Below are positions 11,430-23,335 of a DNA stretch of 64,000 nucleotides, in pieces. Made by a program: the position numbers and the translations under genes. The stretch is from Sialis fuliginosa (Eukaryota > Arthropoda > Insecta > Megaloptera > Sialidae), in contig OY540817.1 of assembly GCA_961205875.1 (NCBI GenBank), positions 16,837,001 through 16,901,000 on the forward strand, in the 5' to 3' direction. Positions within the stretch are counted from its first letter, which is position 1; each line of letters starts with the position of its first letter. The notes under the pieces are model-generated. The model ran no database searches and was not told the DNA's origin. It saw only the letters and a program-made list of their open reading frames with translations.

Positions 11430-11640
11430 AACAACTTTTCTTTGTAATTTTTTTTCTAATTTTGAAAAAGTAAGGTACTTTATACTTGGTAATTTTTTTT
11501 TACTTTGCTTATATGAAACACCCTGTAGAAAACCAAATAAACTAATTTTTGGTATATGTTAGTTTTACATCAAGGAGGACTCGATTTTTTTTTGTTCATT
11601 GCACCTCTTGTTAAATCTATCCTGAGACACAGTATAGGTA

Positions 11641-12259
11641 ATGTGATTCAATTTTGAATAAAAATTGGCTCATTGTATTTATAAAACTTTATATAAGTTT
11701 TATATATTATAATGAATTATAGTTTGCAGTTTTTACAAATATACTAACGTATGCTAAATTTGTGTATGACGTGCAGTGTATCAAAAATAACCAAAAATAG
11801 TTTATTGTAGTAGTAGAATACAATTTATTAATATACATTGAAACTAAACAGGTGAGGAGTGTATTTATTTTTAAATTACGTTTCTATTTAGAGTAGATGT
11901 TATTACTTACGGAACATTACATAAGAAATGTTTCGATCAAGATGAAACTTGGCATTTACAATGAAATTTAATAATTCTGGTGTATCTCACTTGTCAGATA
12001 TTTTTATTGATATATTTTGAATGTAGTAAATTACTGTTAATGTTTATTATTAATATAATGATTTTGCAAGCAGATAAGTAGTTTTAAATAACTCTTGTTC
12101 AGAAAATAAAGTGATTTACTCCTCAAGAATTAATTTTGTTATATTTGTTATATATACATAAAAGCTGAATATGAAGTAAGGAACATTAATTTAACATCAT
12201 TTACTTTAATATCAAATATTGTTACATTAAATATTATAAATACGTATATGCTGGTTATA
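11641..12259. other. AT-rich stretch, nothing recognised
   Basis: No gene or element boundary was seen. Confidence 0.5.
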
Positions 12260-12746
12260 TACAGGTTGTCCCGTAAATATACCAACAAACTTTCAAAATT
12301 TTAGTATTAATAAAAAGTTCTTAGAATTAGTTAAACGATATAAAAAATATAAGAAAACTTTTTTTATTACATTAACTAACTTTATCAAAAACTACTGAAC
12401 CAAAAAACTACTACTAATTCGAAGCATTTTTTATTCTTTGCAATTTTTTTAAAAGTTAAGAGATAAAAATAAAAATATTTATAAACATAAAATATTTGGG
12501 TGCCCCCTAAGCAGAAATTATGGATTTTTGTAGGTTGCGACCTTTACAACTTTTAATGAGTACACTTTTTTCACAAAAAATTTCAACTAAAAAGGCAAAA
12601 TTCATAGCATTTGTGTGTGGTCCTTCGTTTTGCTCTACTGCTTAAACGACTCGTTTGCAAACATGAGTTTATTAACAAAAAGCGATTGTTTTAATATCCT
12701 CGACAACTTCTGAAAGTTTGTCGGTATATTTACGGAACAGCCTGTA
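12260..12746. mobile_element. MITE with 37-bp inverted ends (TACAGG type)
   Basis: The left end is TACAGGTTGTCCCGTAAATA followed by TACCAACAAACTTTCA. The right end is TGAAAGTTTGTCGGTATATT followed by TACGGAACAGCCTGTA. It is about 487 bp with no transposase. Its right-hand interior (ATAAAATATTTGGGTGCC, GCAGAAATTATGG) recurs at 53930-54315. TA flanks both ends, compatible with, but not proof of, a TA duplication. Confidence 0.75.
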
Positions 12747-14095
12747 TAATATTTTATAAATTATTATTATATTTGTTAGAAGAAGGGACTTTAAACTCAA
12801 TAATATATCATATGGTAGCTAATTTACGCTTGATGTGCCATTACTTGGTGAAAAACTTTATGTTGTCGATGATAAACTGTAGGTCGTAAAAACAGTTTTT
12901 GATTGATTGGTGTATTAGTTCAATTATCACTAAAAAATACCTGTCATACGGTAAAATGGCACTCTGTCTGAAAGCCATTAATCAAACAACGTAACAATGC
13001 TTGTGGAAAATCATTCATTCACTTTAGACTATGAAATTAATGGTACAATTGATTTTTTTTAGTCTATGGAGCACAGTATTTTTTCTTAGCTTGAATTAAT
13101 TCTCAAAGAACTACAATTAACAAAGATGTGAGTATGTTACTAATTATTCTGCCACATTTTACAAGAGATATTTACTTTGGAAAATCTTAATTTTTATAAT
13201 CAAACTTCAATTATTAAAATTTTATTTTACAGTGGGGTTTTTTTTTTTTAAATATGGTACCAAAAACATTTGAATAGATTTTTTAAGAATTAAATTATAA
13301 TGTAATTAAATTTTGTTAAACTCACAGCACATCAGAACCGTAGCGTGGGGCTTATAACTGTAGAAGGGGTGCAGAAGCTTTACTTTTTAAATAAAACTCT
13401 AATACCCTATTTGACATTCACTTCCACTGAGCAACTAAGAAAAGTCAATCTCTTGTATAAATCAAAGAAAATGTTTTGTTTATACTCTTATATAATTAAA
13501 AAATAAATATTACTTTATTATTCGTGGAGCTCCATCTTATTGACTCCCTCAGAAATCTGGGAATGATGTTGATATGAAATATATTTTTAACTTTTTTTTT
13601 ATTTTGAGCTAAATTCTGTGTACTACATCACTTCCGCCCATTTGTTTTATTAATCCCCGAAATTTAATGTTACCGTCAAAAAATTTTTGCTATAAATAAT
13701 AAATATTTAAAAATTAACATGGAAAAAATTCCGTCCATAATCAATATACTTTACTACAAATTAGAATATAGATATCTGTAAACTGCTGCTTTTATGAGAG
13801 ATTGTATCTTCTATAAAACAATAGGAATCCCCTACAATGCACTAATCGACAATAATACTTGACGTGTGCTTAGTGTATGTATATGAGAGATCACATTTAC
13901 GGTAGTTACTGTAGAATGTTGCAGTACAATGCATTTGTCATATGATTGTTGTAATTAACTTTGTGTAATGAACTTCATCTGTGAGTGTGGTGAAACTAGA
14001 ACAACTATGCCCTCACCAGGGGTGCACTCATATCAATCTCATTATGATTTTTATAATAAATTACAGTTATTTAACTCAATTAGGTTTATCTTGTT
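12747..14095. other. AT-rich stretch, nothing firm
   Basis: A GAACCGTAGCGTGGGG phrase at about 13335 and a CAGGGGTGCACTCAT at about 14018 look like transposon ends, but no partner was found for either. Confidence 0.4.
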
Positions 14096-14318
14096 CAGTG
14101 TGTAGTTGTAGCTTGTTCCAAAAATGAAAACTGCAGTTGTAAAAGCTAATTTGTGTAGTTGAAAAATTGCAAGTAGAAAGAAAAATATTTAAAAAGTTTT
14201 TGTGTAGAAAAAGTTTACTATAATTTGTAAGAGAGATAAATATACACAGTGTAGAGCAAAAAAAAAAAACAAAAAAAGAAGCTATTTGCAGTTGAAAATT
14301 TTTCTTAAAATAACCCCT
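14096..14318 (+). repeat. Family N repeat, copy 1 (ends lost)
   Basis: It shares TTGTAGCTTGTT, GAAAACTGCAGTTGT, AAAGCTAATTT, AAATTGCAA.CAGAAAGAAAA and TTTTCTTAAAATAACC with 36384-36545 in the same order. The GGCGTTTTTCGCG ends present in the other copy are not visible here. Confidence 0.6.
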
Positions 14319-14366
14319 GATCTTGTTGTAATTGTATTTTTCATAAAATACGGTTTCTACAAAATA

Positions 14367-14715
14367 CACTGCTTGTCACAATTAGTGGGACACTTTTTCA
14401 AATCATTAATGTGGCTTTATTTCAAAGCTCAAAGAGTTATAATAGATGGAAATCGCATTTTCAAGTATTTATAAACGGATTATTCGAAAATAAAACTAAA
14501 ATTCACAATAATTATTATTTGCACCCTAAAGGTACTATTTTATTAATTTTAATAACATTTTATTCTATTTACATTTTGGTATCACCTCTAAGTTTAGGTC
14601 AATAAAAAGTAAGAAGATTTCAAACTTTTAAAAAATTTCATAATTTGTTAGAATCAATCACAATTAATAAATATTTATAATATAAATTGTGTCCAACTTA
14701 TTGTGACAAGCAGTG
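14367..14715. mobile_element. Tc1/mariner-type MITE
   Basis: The ends are perfectly inverted over CACTGCTTGTCACAA / TTGTGACAAGCAGTG, with GTGGGACA / TGTCCAAC further in. TA dinucleotides flank both sides (14365-14366 and 14716-14717), as expected for Tc1/mariner integration. At 349 bp without a DDE/D frame it is nonautonomous. Confidence 0.85.
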
Positions 14716-14746
14716 TATAAACTATTAACTTTATTTCTCGTATTCA

Positions 14747-14835
14747 CTTAGGGAGCATCCATTAATTACATAAGGCTTTGGGGAAGGGGGTTCTATAAAC
14801 CTTATGTGAGGGGAGGGGAGGGATTGAATTTTATT
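14747..14835. mobile_element. MITE fragment (GGGAGCATCCATTAATTACATAAGG type)
   Basis: The phrase AGCATCCATTAATTACATAAGG followed by a G-rich stretch resembles the widespread GTCCATAAATTACGT repeat ends in invertebrates. Only one end is seen. A small inverted CATAAGG..CCTTATG lies inside. Confidence 0.4.
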
Positions 14836-14839
14836 TATT

Positions 14840-16709
14840 TCCCGCAGAATAATCGTATGTAATAAATTATGAAAAAAAAATGCAAATTTTTTATGAACTT
14901 TGTATGAATGCATAGGGTTATATAAAAAATATGTTTAAACAAAATCTCTTGATCGAACATAAAAAAGAATTTTAAACTAAAAACGATTACAAAAGATGTC
15001 CAAATATATTTTAATCCCATGCATCTACACAAAGGTTACAAATAATTATGCATTTTTTGCTTGCTTTATAACCCCATTATTCAGCAGAAAATGAATGAAA
15101 ATTCAATCTGTAAAAAGCATTGAAAAGTGAAATTCCAAGCTTTATTATACTTGTTTTTTCGATTTACTTGTATGTATGGTTTTTATCGTAATTACAAAGC
15201 TTTGCTTATTGCTCTCTCTTTTCTATTTGGATTTTTTTAATTTTTATATGGGGAGGGTAAATAAAATATATTTTGTTTGGCGACATAGTATTTTAGAACT
15301 CTTATTCTGACTATTTTTTTATTAGTAATAGCCTTTTAAATAAATTACATCAAAAATATTGGTATCCAAAGAGCAAGTGAGCCAATTTACTAGGTTAATT
15401 GTAATTGTTTTGAAGTCCACAAAATTGAAAGAAGGGCTTCTAAATCATTTAAAATTTGATTTAGTAGATAATTGTATTTGGAAAGAATTGAAAACGTTAG
15501 TGTACCAAAAATAACATACTCATATTGGATCAATTCTATTTTTTGTGTGATGGGGGGGATCTTTGGTAAAAAAAATAACAAAATTTGTATTTTACAAACA
15601 GCAAATGTTTCTGAAATATGTGCTATACTAGATAATAATTTTTATTCATTAATATTTTTTTATCTAAAAAATTAAACGAAGAACTTTTGATCTGTCTTTT
15701 TTAAATAACAGATTTGATCTGTTTATGTTATTTTTTCTATTTGTCTAAAAACATTTTCTTGGGTTTCTTTTTAAATTAAAAATTATGTTACCTTACTAAA
15801 TACTAAAAATATTAATACTTAATGGAGTAATTAGCTTTGTTTTATAAATGATTCATATATTAACTAAAAACATTCTATTTTGTTTCGGAACGTCTAATTA
15901 AAAGACAATCAGAAAAAGATAAATCTAAAAAAAACTAATCAAACAACTTGATCTATCCTTACTCATTTAATTTACTATTGCAACTCTAATAAATTTCTTG
16001 ATGCAAATTCCTTTTTCTGGAACACTTAAATATGTAGAACGTCACTGCAATAAACTAATTAATTACGATACAAAACCATCTCCAAGCATCTAGATGTAAT
16101 CTAATTACAAGCGAGAACTGGTGCACGAGCATATTTAAATAGATTTTGTTACAGAAATGCCGATAGCGGTTATTGTCTTTAACTTAATTACATATTATTG
16201 ATAAAAAAAGATTTTTATGTTTGTTTAAATTAGTTTCGTTTACTTTTTACTGTCCGAAATTATATATTATTAGATTCATATGTGCCTGCTTGGGGCGATA
16301 AAATTAATAGATTCTTAGAACAGATAGATATTAATTATTTTAATATTATGTAACTATATTTTTAGATTTCATAATACACAATATTATTTGATCAAATTTT
16401 TTTTGTGTGGTCTTTATTCGTAATGACATCTACTCTATTATGCAACGAAACGTTTGTTGGAAATATGATACACGGAAAAAAATATTTTATGTTTTCTATA
16501 CACATTCTATACACACGCATTCTAAACTTACAATTAGGACAGTACGATTTGGAAATTTTATTATATTGATATTTTTATATATTTACTTATAAAAATTCCA
16601 ATGCCCATTATAATTTTTATACTGATGAAATAATGTTAAAATAGATAGATTTTCGGTATTTTTTAGACATGAGATTACCAACAAAAAATCAATATACTAT
16701 GGCATGGGC
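14840..16709. other. AT-rich stretch, nothing recognised
   Basis: The short frames at 15390-15675 and 16407-16592 have AT-driven composition and no motifs. Confidence 0.5.
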
Positions 16710-17103
16710 TTTAGAAGTCGTCTGTCACCGAGGTCAGAATCATTTACAACAGATTCGATAATATTAAGAGAAACAACATCGGTTATCTTTTTCTAGGGCG
16801 GAAGTTATATAGTTACATCATTTTAAATAAAAACACAAATATACGTACATTTCATGAATTAATTTTATATCAAGTTTAGCATATTTAAATACTAAAATTC
16901 GGAATATCAAATATTTTTTGCAACAAAATTTACCTATACAATTTTCGATACACTGATTCTGAGTTTCAAAATATCTGTCTTTGTTTGGTACTATTGGAGA
17001 AATGATTTAAATATTATAATAATCAAATGGGAGGAGCCTACTAAATTGGTGATAAGCGAATTTCAATGAAAACTGGATGACCACTTCTGCATTTCAGTGT
17101 ACA
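16710..17103. mobile_element. Family F mariner-like MITE, decayed copy
   Basis: Its interior is nearly the same as at 31863-32253: TACAACAGATTC, TTTAAATACTAAAATTCGGA, ATATCAAATATT, ATATCTGTCTTTGTTTG, and AGGAGCCTACTAA. The terminal CAGTC.CCTGCA is eroded (AGTCGTCTGTCACC and CTGCATTTCAGTG). Confidence 0.65.
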
Positions 17104-17794
17104 CACATCACTTAACCTTTTCTTTTACGCTAGTACAAATATATTTGATTATTTTCTTATAAGAAATCAAATTGTGTACAAACGTTTATTTTATTATCTT
17201 TTTTTCAATCGGAATTTATTGTACATACAAATAGCGAGAGTGAAAAGTTCGAAGGTGGACATAACCTAACAAAAAATGCTGACGACAAAATGTCTAGACG
17301 GGAATTTGAATACTTGTAAAAAATTTAATAAAATCTCTGCACCATTTCGTCTCGCTTTTTCCATATATTTATTATATTGCACAAATATTATTATGAAATT
17401 ACGAGTCCGTGCATGCGACAATGTTTGTTTTGTCTGTAGATGAAATGTATTTTTATTGTACACATGTGAGCTAAAGTGAATGGATGCTGGCAATAAAAAT
17501 TAATGAAAAATCATAAAACATCTCTGAAAACAATATCATTAAATTATCTAATTTTGTAAGATAGTGCCATTCATAATTTTATCTTTTTAAAGTTTCATGA
17601 ATACTTCTTGTCTCTATGAAAAATCTAAGGGGGTGAAACGACCCCTCTTCTCTGGAAAATAGTGGGCTACTTATATAAATTTCGCCCAGATTTTTTTTAA
17701 TGCAGATGTTGAAATGATTTTAATATTTAATAATTATAACGAATGACCTGACTTTAAGTATGAATCTTTATATAAATATATATATTATATAAAT
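17104..17794. other. AT-rich stretch, nothing recognised
   Basis: No gene-like frame or repeat end was recognised. Confidence 0.5.
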
Positions 17795-18310
17795 AAAACG
17801 GATAGGGTTCCGTAGTCATTCTCACTATGATTTATAGTATTAATTTAAAGCTACATTCTGGAATTTTTTCAGATTTTTTGAATGGACAGTTGAGAAATTA
17901 GAGAGGAGAGGTTCTAATAACGACATTTAAAAGAAATATATCGTGACTGAAGGGTTTAAATCAATAGGATTAAGTGAAAAAAAAATTTTGAATATTCTTT
18001 TCAGTTTTTCATAGTTTTTGGAAACTTTAACTGGTATAAAATTATTGTTCATATATTTAATTTCCTCATATGATACCCTACTTTCCTCAAACTAATTTTC
18101 CTCAAAAAAAATCGTGTCTATTTTTTGTGTATCACATGTCTACCAAATGTGTAAAAAATTTCAGTTTCCTAGATTAAGTATTTCGGAAATTAGAAGCATA
18201 TAATAGAGAGACAAAGTATTTAATTTTTTACCGATTTTGGTGAAGACCACGTCAGTTTTAAAATTATATATATGAAATATTGATATATAAGATTAAAAAC
18301 ACAATATCTC
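17795..18310. mobile_element. LINE 3'-UTR-like sequence
   Basis: GGATAGGGTTCCGTAGTC (17800-17817), followed by CAAATGTGTAAAAAATTTCAG and TATTTCGGAAATTAGAAGCA, resembles the conserved 3' region of insect LINEs whose inverse reads TACGGAACCCTA. No coding frame remains. The boundaries are approximate. Confidence 0.4.
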
Positions 18311-18576
18311 AAATCACAGTTTATCCAAGCGAAAGTAAGAAGAAACAAATATAAATAAATCAAAACTTAAAACAAATAAACAATAAAGACATACTCAACA
18401 TATCGTAAAAAACTATTCGATATTTGTTCTACGAATAACAAGAAATCTGTTCTGACAAAACCTAGGGATGTTTACCCGCCAACTGATAAACAAAAAAATA
18501 CATAAATATCAAACCAGTGCTTCTGAAAATGTCAACTGTCACACCACATGAAATTTATTTTTTGAAATATCTATCT

Positions 18577-19193
18577 CAGTGCTCTTCAAACTTTGTCGAC
18601 TCACGGAACTCTTAGAACTAAAAGGTTTTTTTCGGCGAACCCCTTCCCACCCTTAGAAAAATACTGACCTACCATACATTTGTTTAATACTGGTGGTCCG
18701 ACGAGAATTGGTTACTGCGAAAGTATTTATGTTATTAGGATTAGCTAGAATAACAGAAAAACTCACACATAATTATTGTAAGCACACAAGTAACTTCTTG
18801 GAATACATTAATTTTCAAATATAATAACTAACAATAAGTAAATGCATCTTTATCTTTTTTAAGTTAACAATCATTAGTCAACTAGTGTGAGCACTTTATA
18901 CAATTTTTTTCGAATTTTTATTTTAACTCGCGGAACCCCCGAGGTATACAGTTTGAAATTATTAATAATTAAACTATAATATTTTAATTTTACCTACTTA
19001 TGTTTTTATTTTTTATTAAAAATGAGAAGTCAGGAAACAACGATATAAATGCAAATAGAGTGCCAAATAATTGTTGCTTCGCCGTAGTCAGATAAAAAAT
19101 TAAAAATTACATTGCATATTTATTCGTATATACATTTTTGTATGTGTAGATTCATTAAAAGGTTCTGTGTTTTGTACAGTTTGAGAACCACTG
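18577..19193. mobile_element. hAT-like nonautonomous element
   Basis: The left end CAGTGCTCTTCAAACTTTGT and right end ACAGTTTGAGAACCACTG are inverted and of the CAGTGGTTCTCAAACT type typical of hAT elements. Internal GACTCACGGAAC and ACTCGCGGAACCCCCGAGG also recur inverted. The 8-bp flanks (ATCTATCT, ATTGATAC) do not match well, so the element is old or one end is displaced. Confidence 0.65.
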
Positions 19194-19831
19194 ATTGATA
19201 CAAGTAAAAACTATGTACAGGCTAGTTGTATGAAAGTGAGAAACAGCAGTGGCAGTTGTTAAACGTGTAGATAAAAACCTACAGAGCTGCGAGAGACGTG
19301 AACGTTTGTTAAATTTATGGCAACTGTATGATGTACATAAATATGAGTGCATGTTGATTATAAAGTTCACAGACAGAGATTTAATACTCGCATCAGTTAG
19401 ATATTTGACACTGCAGAACCCTTACCATATTTATATTTCGTGGACACTCCCCTCTCAACATAAATAAGACATTAAACAAGAAAAAATGTGTTTTGATATA
19501 CATATATTCAAGCGGTTAATTAATCCATTGTATATTTATGATTTAATTTATTGTTAGAAGTGTAATTAAACACACGAAATACGTAGATTTTCCGGGTAAA
19601 CCCCCAAACAGAGACGGTGTTGATTCAACTAGCGTTTCTTTTTCCGATTGCAAAAAAAATTTACCCCATTCGCATTCCATTGTTTTCAATAAAATTTAGG
19701 AAAATATAAAGTTTCTTTACGAGTATAATTTGTTTTTAAACAAAAAGGATTAGATATTTTAATTATAAAACTATAGTTTTTAATTCTATATCTGTAAAAG
19801 CAGACATTAATATTACTAGTATTTAAGTGTA

Positions 19832-20223
19832 CTAGGGTGGGCCAATTTTCCAACCGACCTCGGTTACCCCCCTACGTGAAAGTACTCTCAATTCTAAGAA
19901 AAAACGCCCATGGAACTATACCTACCCCTACATTCAATTTTAGTTCGGCGCATTTTGGATTGAAAATTTTTAATTTGTTTCCAAAACTGGCACTCAAAAA
20001 AATGGATGTCAAATTCGGATTCTTCAAACCCATAAACCCGTAGGTTGATGTTTTACATAAAAAAAATCAATGAAAAATTGTAAATTTTCATGTATATTAA
20101 CATACATACATATTGAATTTTAGGGACTCAAACTTAAAATAGGCGTTTTTTCTTAGAATACTTTCACGTAGGGGGGTAGCCGAGGTCGGTAAAATTCCTT
20201 CCATAAAATTTGGCCTACCCTAG
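19832..20223. mobile_element. MITE with CTAGGGT ends (family J)
   Basis: Inverted ends run CTAGGGTGGGCCAA, then GACCTCGG, CCCCCCTACGTGAAAGTA and TTCTAAGAAAAAACGCC at the left, matched in reverse at the right. A TGTA direct repeat flanks both ends (19828-19831, 20224-20227), a possible 4-bp target duplication. The element is 392 bp. The plus-strand frame at 19837-20043 is accidental, lying entirely in this repeat. Confidence 0.75.
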
Positions 20224-20419
20224 TGTATACGTATTATATTAATTCATGTGATATCCCCTACACTGTGTTGTGTTTGCTAACAAGAAGTTTGTAAGTGTAA
20301 ATATCTACTGTAACACGTTACTCATTATATTATTCTATAATTATAAACGCATTACGTGGTCTATGCGATAGGAAGTTAATTAATATATGTATGTTAGAGA
20401 CACGGCTACCCTTTTCGGC

Positions 20420-20456
20420 AATATATATATATATATATACATACATATATATATGA
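20420..20456. repeat. (AT)n / ATAC microsatellite
   Basis: An uninterrupted alternating AT run passes into CATACATAC and back to AT. Confidence 0.9.
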
Positions 20457-21664
20457 TATGTAATACATGTGAATGTAGGTACATATATAAATATATTTAT
20501 GTATATTGCTTGTGTGTTATTTTTTGATTATGATTAAATTTGAATTATTTATGCGTTGAGAATTATTTCTGTATCTACATATATATCGATCTTGTAGGTC
20601 ACAAAAATATTTTAAAATATACGTACAAAAAAAACTTTTTAAACAAAACAAATTTTGTAATATATTAATTTTATTTTTTATTTTTCAGGTAAGTGTCAAT
20701 CTTCCGTTTTATTGGTGAACACCTATTGTTAGTAAGTACATATTATTATAAAATATAACGATATATTTGTGGTATGAATGTCACATGTTGACATACATAG
20801 TTGTGTTATTGGACATTTAAGTCCCCCTGCTGATTCTATATCCGAAGTAACCCCCCTTTATTATAAGTAATTATTAGATTAATATGTCAGTTTAACCGTG
20901 AATAAATTATTGACCTTGTTAACTGTTATTATACAACATTTTTTTATTTAGTTATTATCCTGCAAATTTTATTGTCTATTTTTAATTAAGGACGTTTATA
21001 GGAGACACATTTAATCACTTTTTATTTTTTTATTTGCTACATTGTTATTAATATCTTTAAAAATTATTTTATTTTTTTTAAATTAAAAGTTTAAATTAAT
21101 TTAAAAAAAAATCTTGGATGATTTAAAAATAATACATATTATTTTTTATGAATATTATATATTAAATGAAAAGGTCTGATAAAGAATACGTCAATGCACT
21201 GTGGGTAAATTTAAAGAACCTTTTTTCAATTACATTTAAAAGTAGAGCACTCGTTTGAAATTAATGTCACTTTTATAAAAATTAGAGAATTAAGGACGCC
21301 TCCGATTTAAAAAAGCGTTTCCCGATACAGAACTTAAAAAGGGTCTGACATTTTCCCGAGCACACAAAAACTAGTTCAACGCGGACGGGATCGAGAAATC
21401 TGTTATTTACTGGAAACAAAAAAACTTTTTTTTTATATTTATTCATCACGGAAATTGTGTTAACTATTTTACTGTTTCCTAAATTGTCAACCGAACATCG
21501 ATTTATTTATTTTTATTTTAATATTTGACAATTTCTAAAAAGGCTTTTGCAAAAATGGTATAGATACATAGATATATACTTTGACAGATACGAAACGATT
21601 TTTTGATCTCATTTTGTTGATTTCGACCAATAAAAATTGGAAAATACGATAATTTATGTTTTTA
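20457..21664. other. AT-rich stretch, nothing recognised
   Basis: No gene or element ends were recognised. Long A and T runs are present near 21020-21130. Confidence 0.5.
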
Positions 21665-22230
21665 GCCAGGGACTTGAACCGGAATTTATTTATGGTTCGG
21701 GTTCGGTTCAGGTTCAAATATAAATTTTCGTTCGGGTTCGTTTTTGGGTTTAGCATAGTGAAAACTATTTAGATTCAAAAACAGTTCTTTTTAAGGGTTC
21801 AGGTTCGGTTTCGAGTTCGGATTCATGTTTGTAATTGAAAGAAAATGATTTTGTTCGAAAAAAAATTATAATTATCAAATTTAACATTTTCTGAAGAAGA
21901 ATAAAACATTAATCGTTTTTAATATTTTAAAGGCTAAAATTTCTACTTTTCGGATATTTTTTTGCAAATTGAAACGTAACTCCGTTATAGAATTTAAAAA
22001 ATATGTCAATTTTAGTAGTGAACCATATAAGTCACAAATACCATAAAATTTAAACAGATTCCCAGCTTGTACATTTTATAATCTCTTTTAAAAATCATTG
22101 AAAAAAATAATAAAACATTTTTAAATAATTTATTGAACCTTTTAAAAATATATGGTTCGGATTCAGATTTAGGTTCGTTTCCTTTGAAATATAGTGGTTC
22201 GGTTCGGGTTCAGATTCAGGTCTCTATTTC
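21665..22230. repeat. Element with GGTTCGGGTTC clusters (family R copy 1)
   Basis: Three clusters of degenerate GGTTCGG/GGTTCAGG units (21690-21745, 21796-21832, 22152-22225) lie between AGCCAGGGACTTGAACC at the left and a weakly inverse TTCAGGTCTCTATTTC at the right. Similar GGTTCGG/CCGAACC clusters occur at 56385-56716. It is probably a decayed nonautonomous DNA transposon. Confidence 0.5.
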
Positions 22231-22364
22231 TAGCTACAATTAATCTTGAGATATGACATAACAACTAATCCAAATAAGAGTTGAATTTATCATCCTTTCT
22301 TTTACACATTAATAATTTGGATAATTATAAAGGTTAATCATCCCCCCCCCCCATTTGTGAGCAG

Positions 22365-22600
22365 TTTAAGCACGCACCTTGTCTTGACAGGACGTTCACA
22401 TCGGGACGGATCAAGCCATGTCCTTATATATGTGCCCGCTTAGCAAACCGGAAGTCAATTGTTGTAGAAAGTAATTGTTGGGCTTAGACGAAGACAAAGT
22501 GGCGGGCCGGAACCGGAAGACGCGCGCGGTAATTTTGGAAAAGCTTACGTAGATCTCTTGCATGATTGCTATCTCTGTTAAATTACAAATTCGATTTGAT
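22365..22600. promoter_or_regulatory. CpG-rich island with ETS-type sites
   Basis: This segment stands out from its surroundings: GACGTTCACATCGGGACGG, CCGGAAGT (22448-22455), GGCGGGCCGGAACCGGAAGA and CGCGCGCGG (22501-22529). Two CCGGAAG motifs match the ETS-family consensus. The minus-strand frame at 22411-22608 has no recognisable domain. The island may be a promoter, an enhancer or an old element. A C-run lies just upstream (about 22342-22353). Confidence 0.35.
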
Positions 22601-22609
22601 TTAATCACA

Positions 22610-23115
22610 GTGTGGTTTTATTCATTAAACAATGTGTGTTAAATTAAAATAAATTAAATAAAAGTTGTTTATTATAATCAAAAAGTGTGTATATAAATGA
22701 ACATATAAGTAATACAGAACGTGTTCTTCTTGTAAATAACGTCTATCCACTTTTATATTATGATATTGAGAAAAGCTTTTGTTTATTCAATTTTCAAAAT
22801 ATATTTTCACAGACATAACTTTGAATCATATATTCATATTGTAATGTTTCCAGTTACTTTAACATATCCCATTCAATTTGCCATCACTGTGATATATTTA
22901 CATACATATAGATATTCAAACAAAGGATGTACAGTTTTCACTTTTATAAATACAAAAAAAAAAAAAAACTATCATATATTATAGGTATAATAGAATACGC
23001 ATAGAATTTCCCTACAGATTTGCGTGTATTTATTTTAAAATCGACAACTGGCCGCATAACTAACTGCTCTAAAACGTAGGCACCATATTTCCACCATGAC
23101 ATCAATTTAATATTA
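22610..23115. other. AT-rich stretch, nothing recognised
   Basis: The frame at 22760-22984 runs into a poly-A stretch and has no motifs. Confidence 0.5.
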
Positions 23116-23187
23116 TAGATTTAGTTTCTGGGTATAAGCCGTGTCAATTTGGTTGTCATATCAGACGAAGTTTTGTCGCACATTACC
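23116..23187 (-). mobile_element. Family A hairpin element, decayed fragment (copy 3)
   Basis: The minus strand reads AATGTGCGACAAAACTTCG, then GACAACCAAATTGACACGGC and TTATACCCAGAAACTAAATC. This aligns with AATGTGTGACGAAACGTTGG..ACGCGGCTTACACCCAGAAG of the intact copies. Only the part from stem II to the tail remains, and GAAAC has become AAAAC. Confidence 0.55.
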
Positions 23188-23335
23188 TTAAAAATTCTAT
23201 TGTATGTTAGTTATTATAAAGAATATGAGTTTTTCTCAAATATTTATTGTCTTTGCCTTTAAAAATGTTATAGTTGAACAAATATGTAAATTCTAATATA
23301 CCAAGTTATATAAATAGATATAATAATAATAAAAT

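Larger units (their letters stand above)
11176..11640 (+). mobile_element. Interspersed repeat family B, copy 1 (split by an insertion)
   Basis: It is homologous to the minus strand of 51310-51790 and to the plus strand around 52040-52290. Shared blocks are ATTTTTTAAAGTTGTTTTTG, TTGGTATATGTTAGTTTTAC with ATCAAG, and TGCACCTCTTGTTA before CCTGAGACACAGTATA. ACACCCTGTAGAA lies in the middle. It is noncoding. The family A hairpin element is inserted at 11261-11429. Confidence 0.65.
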
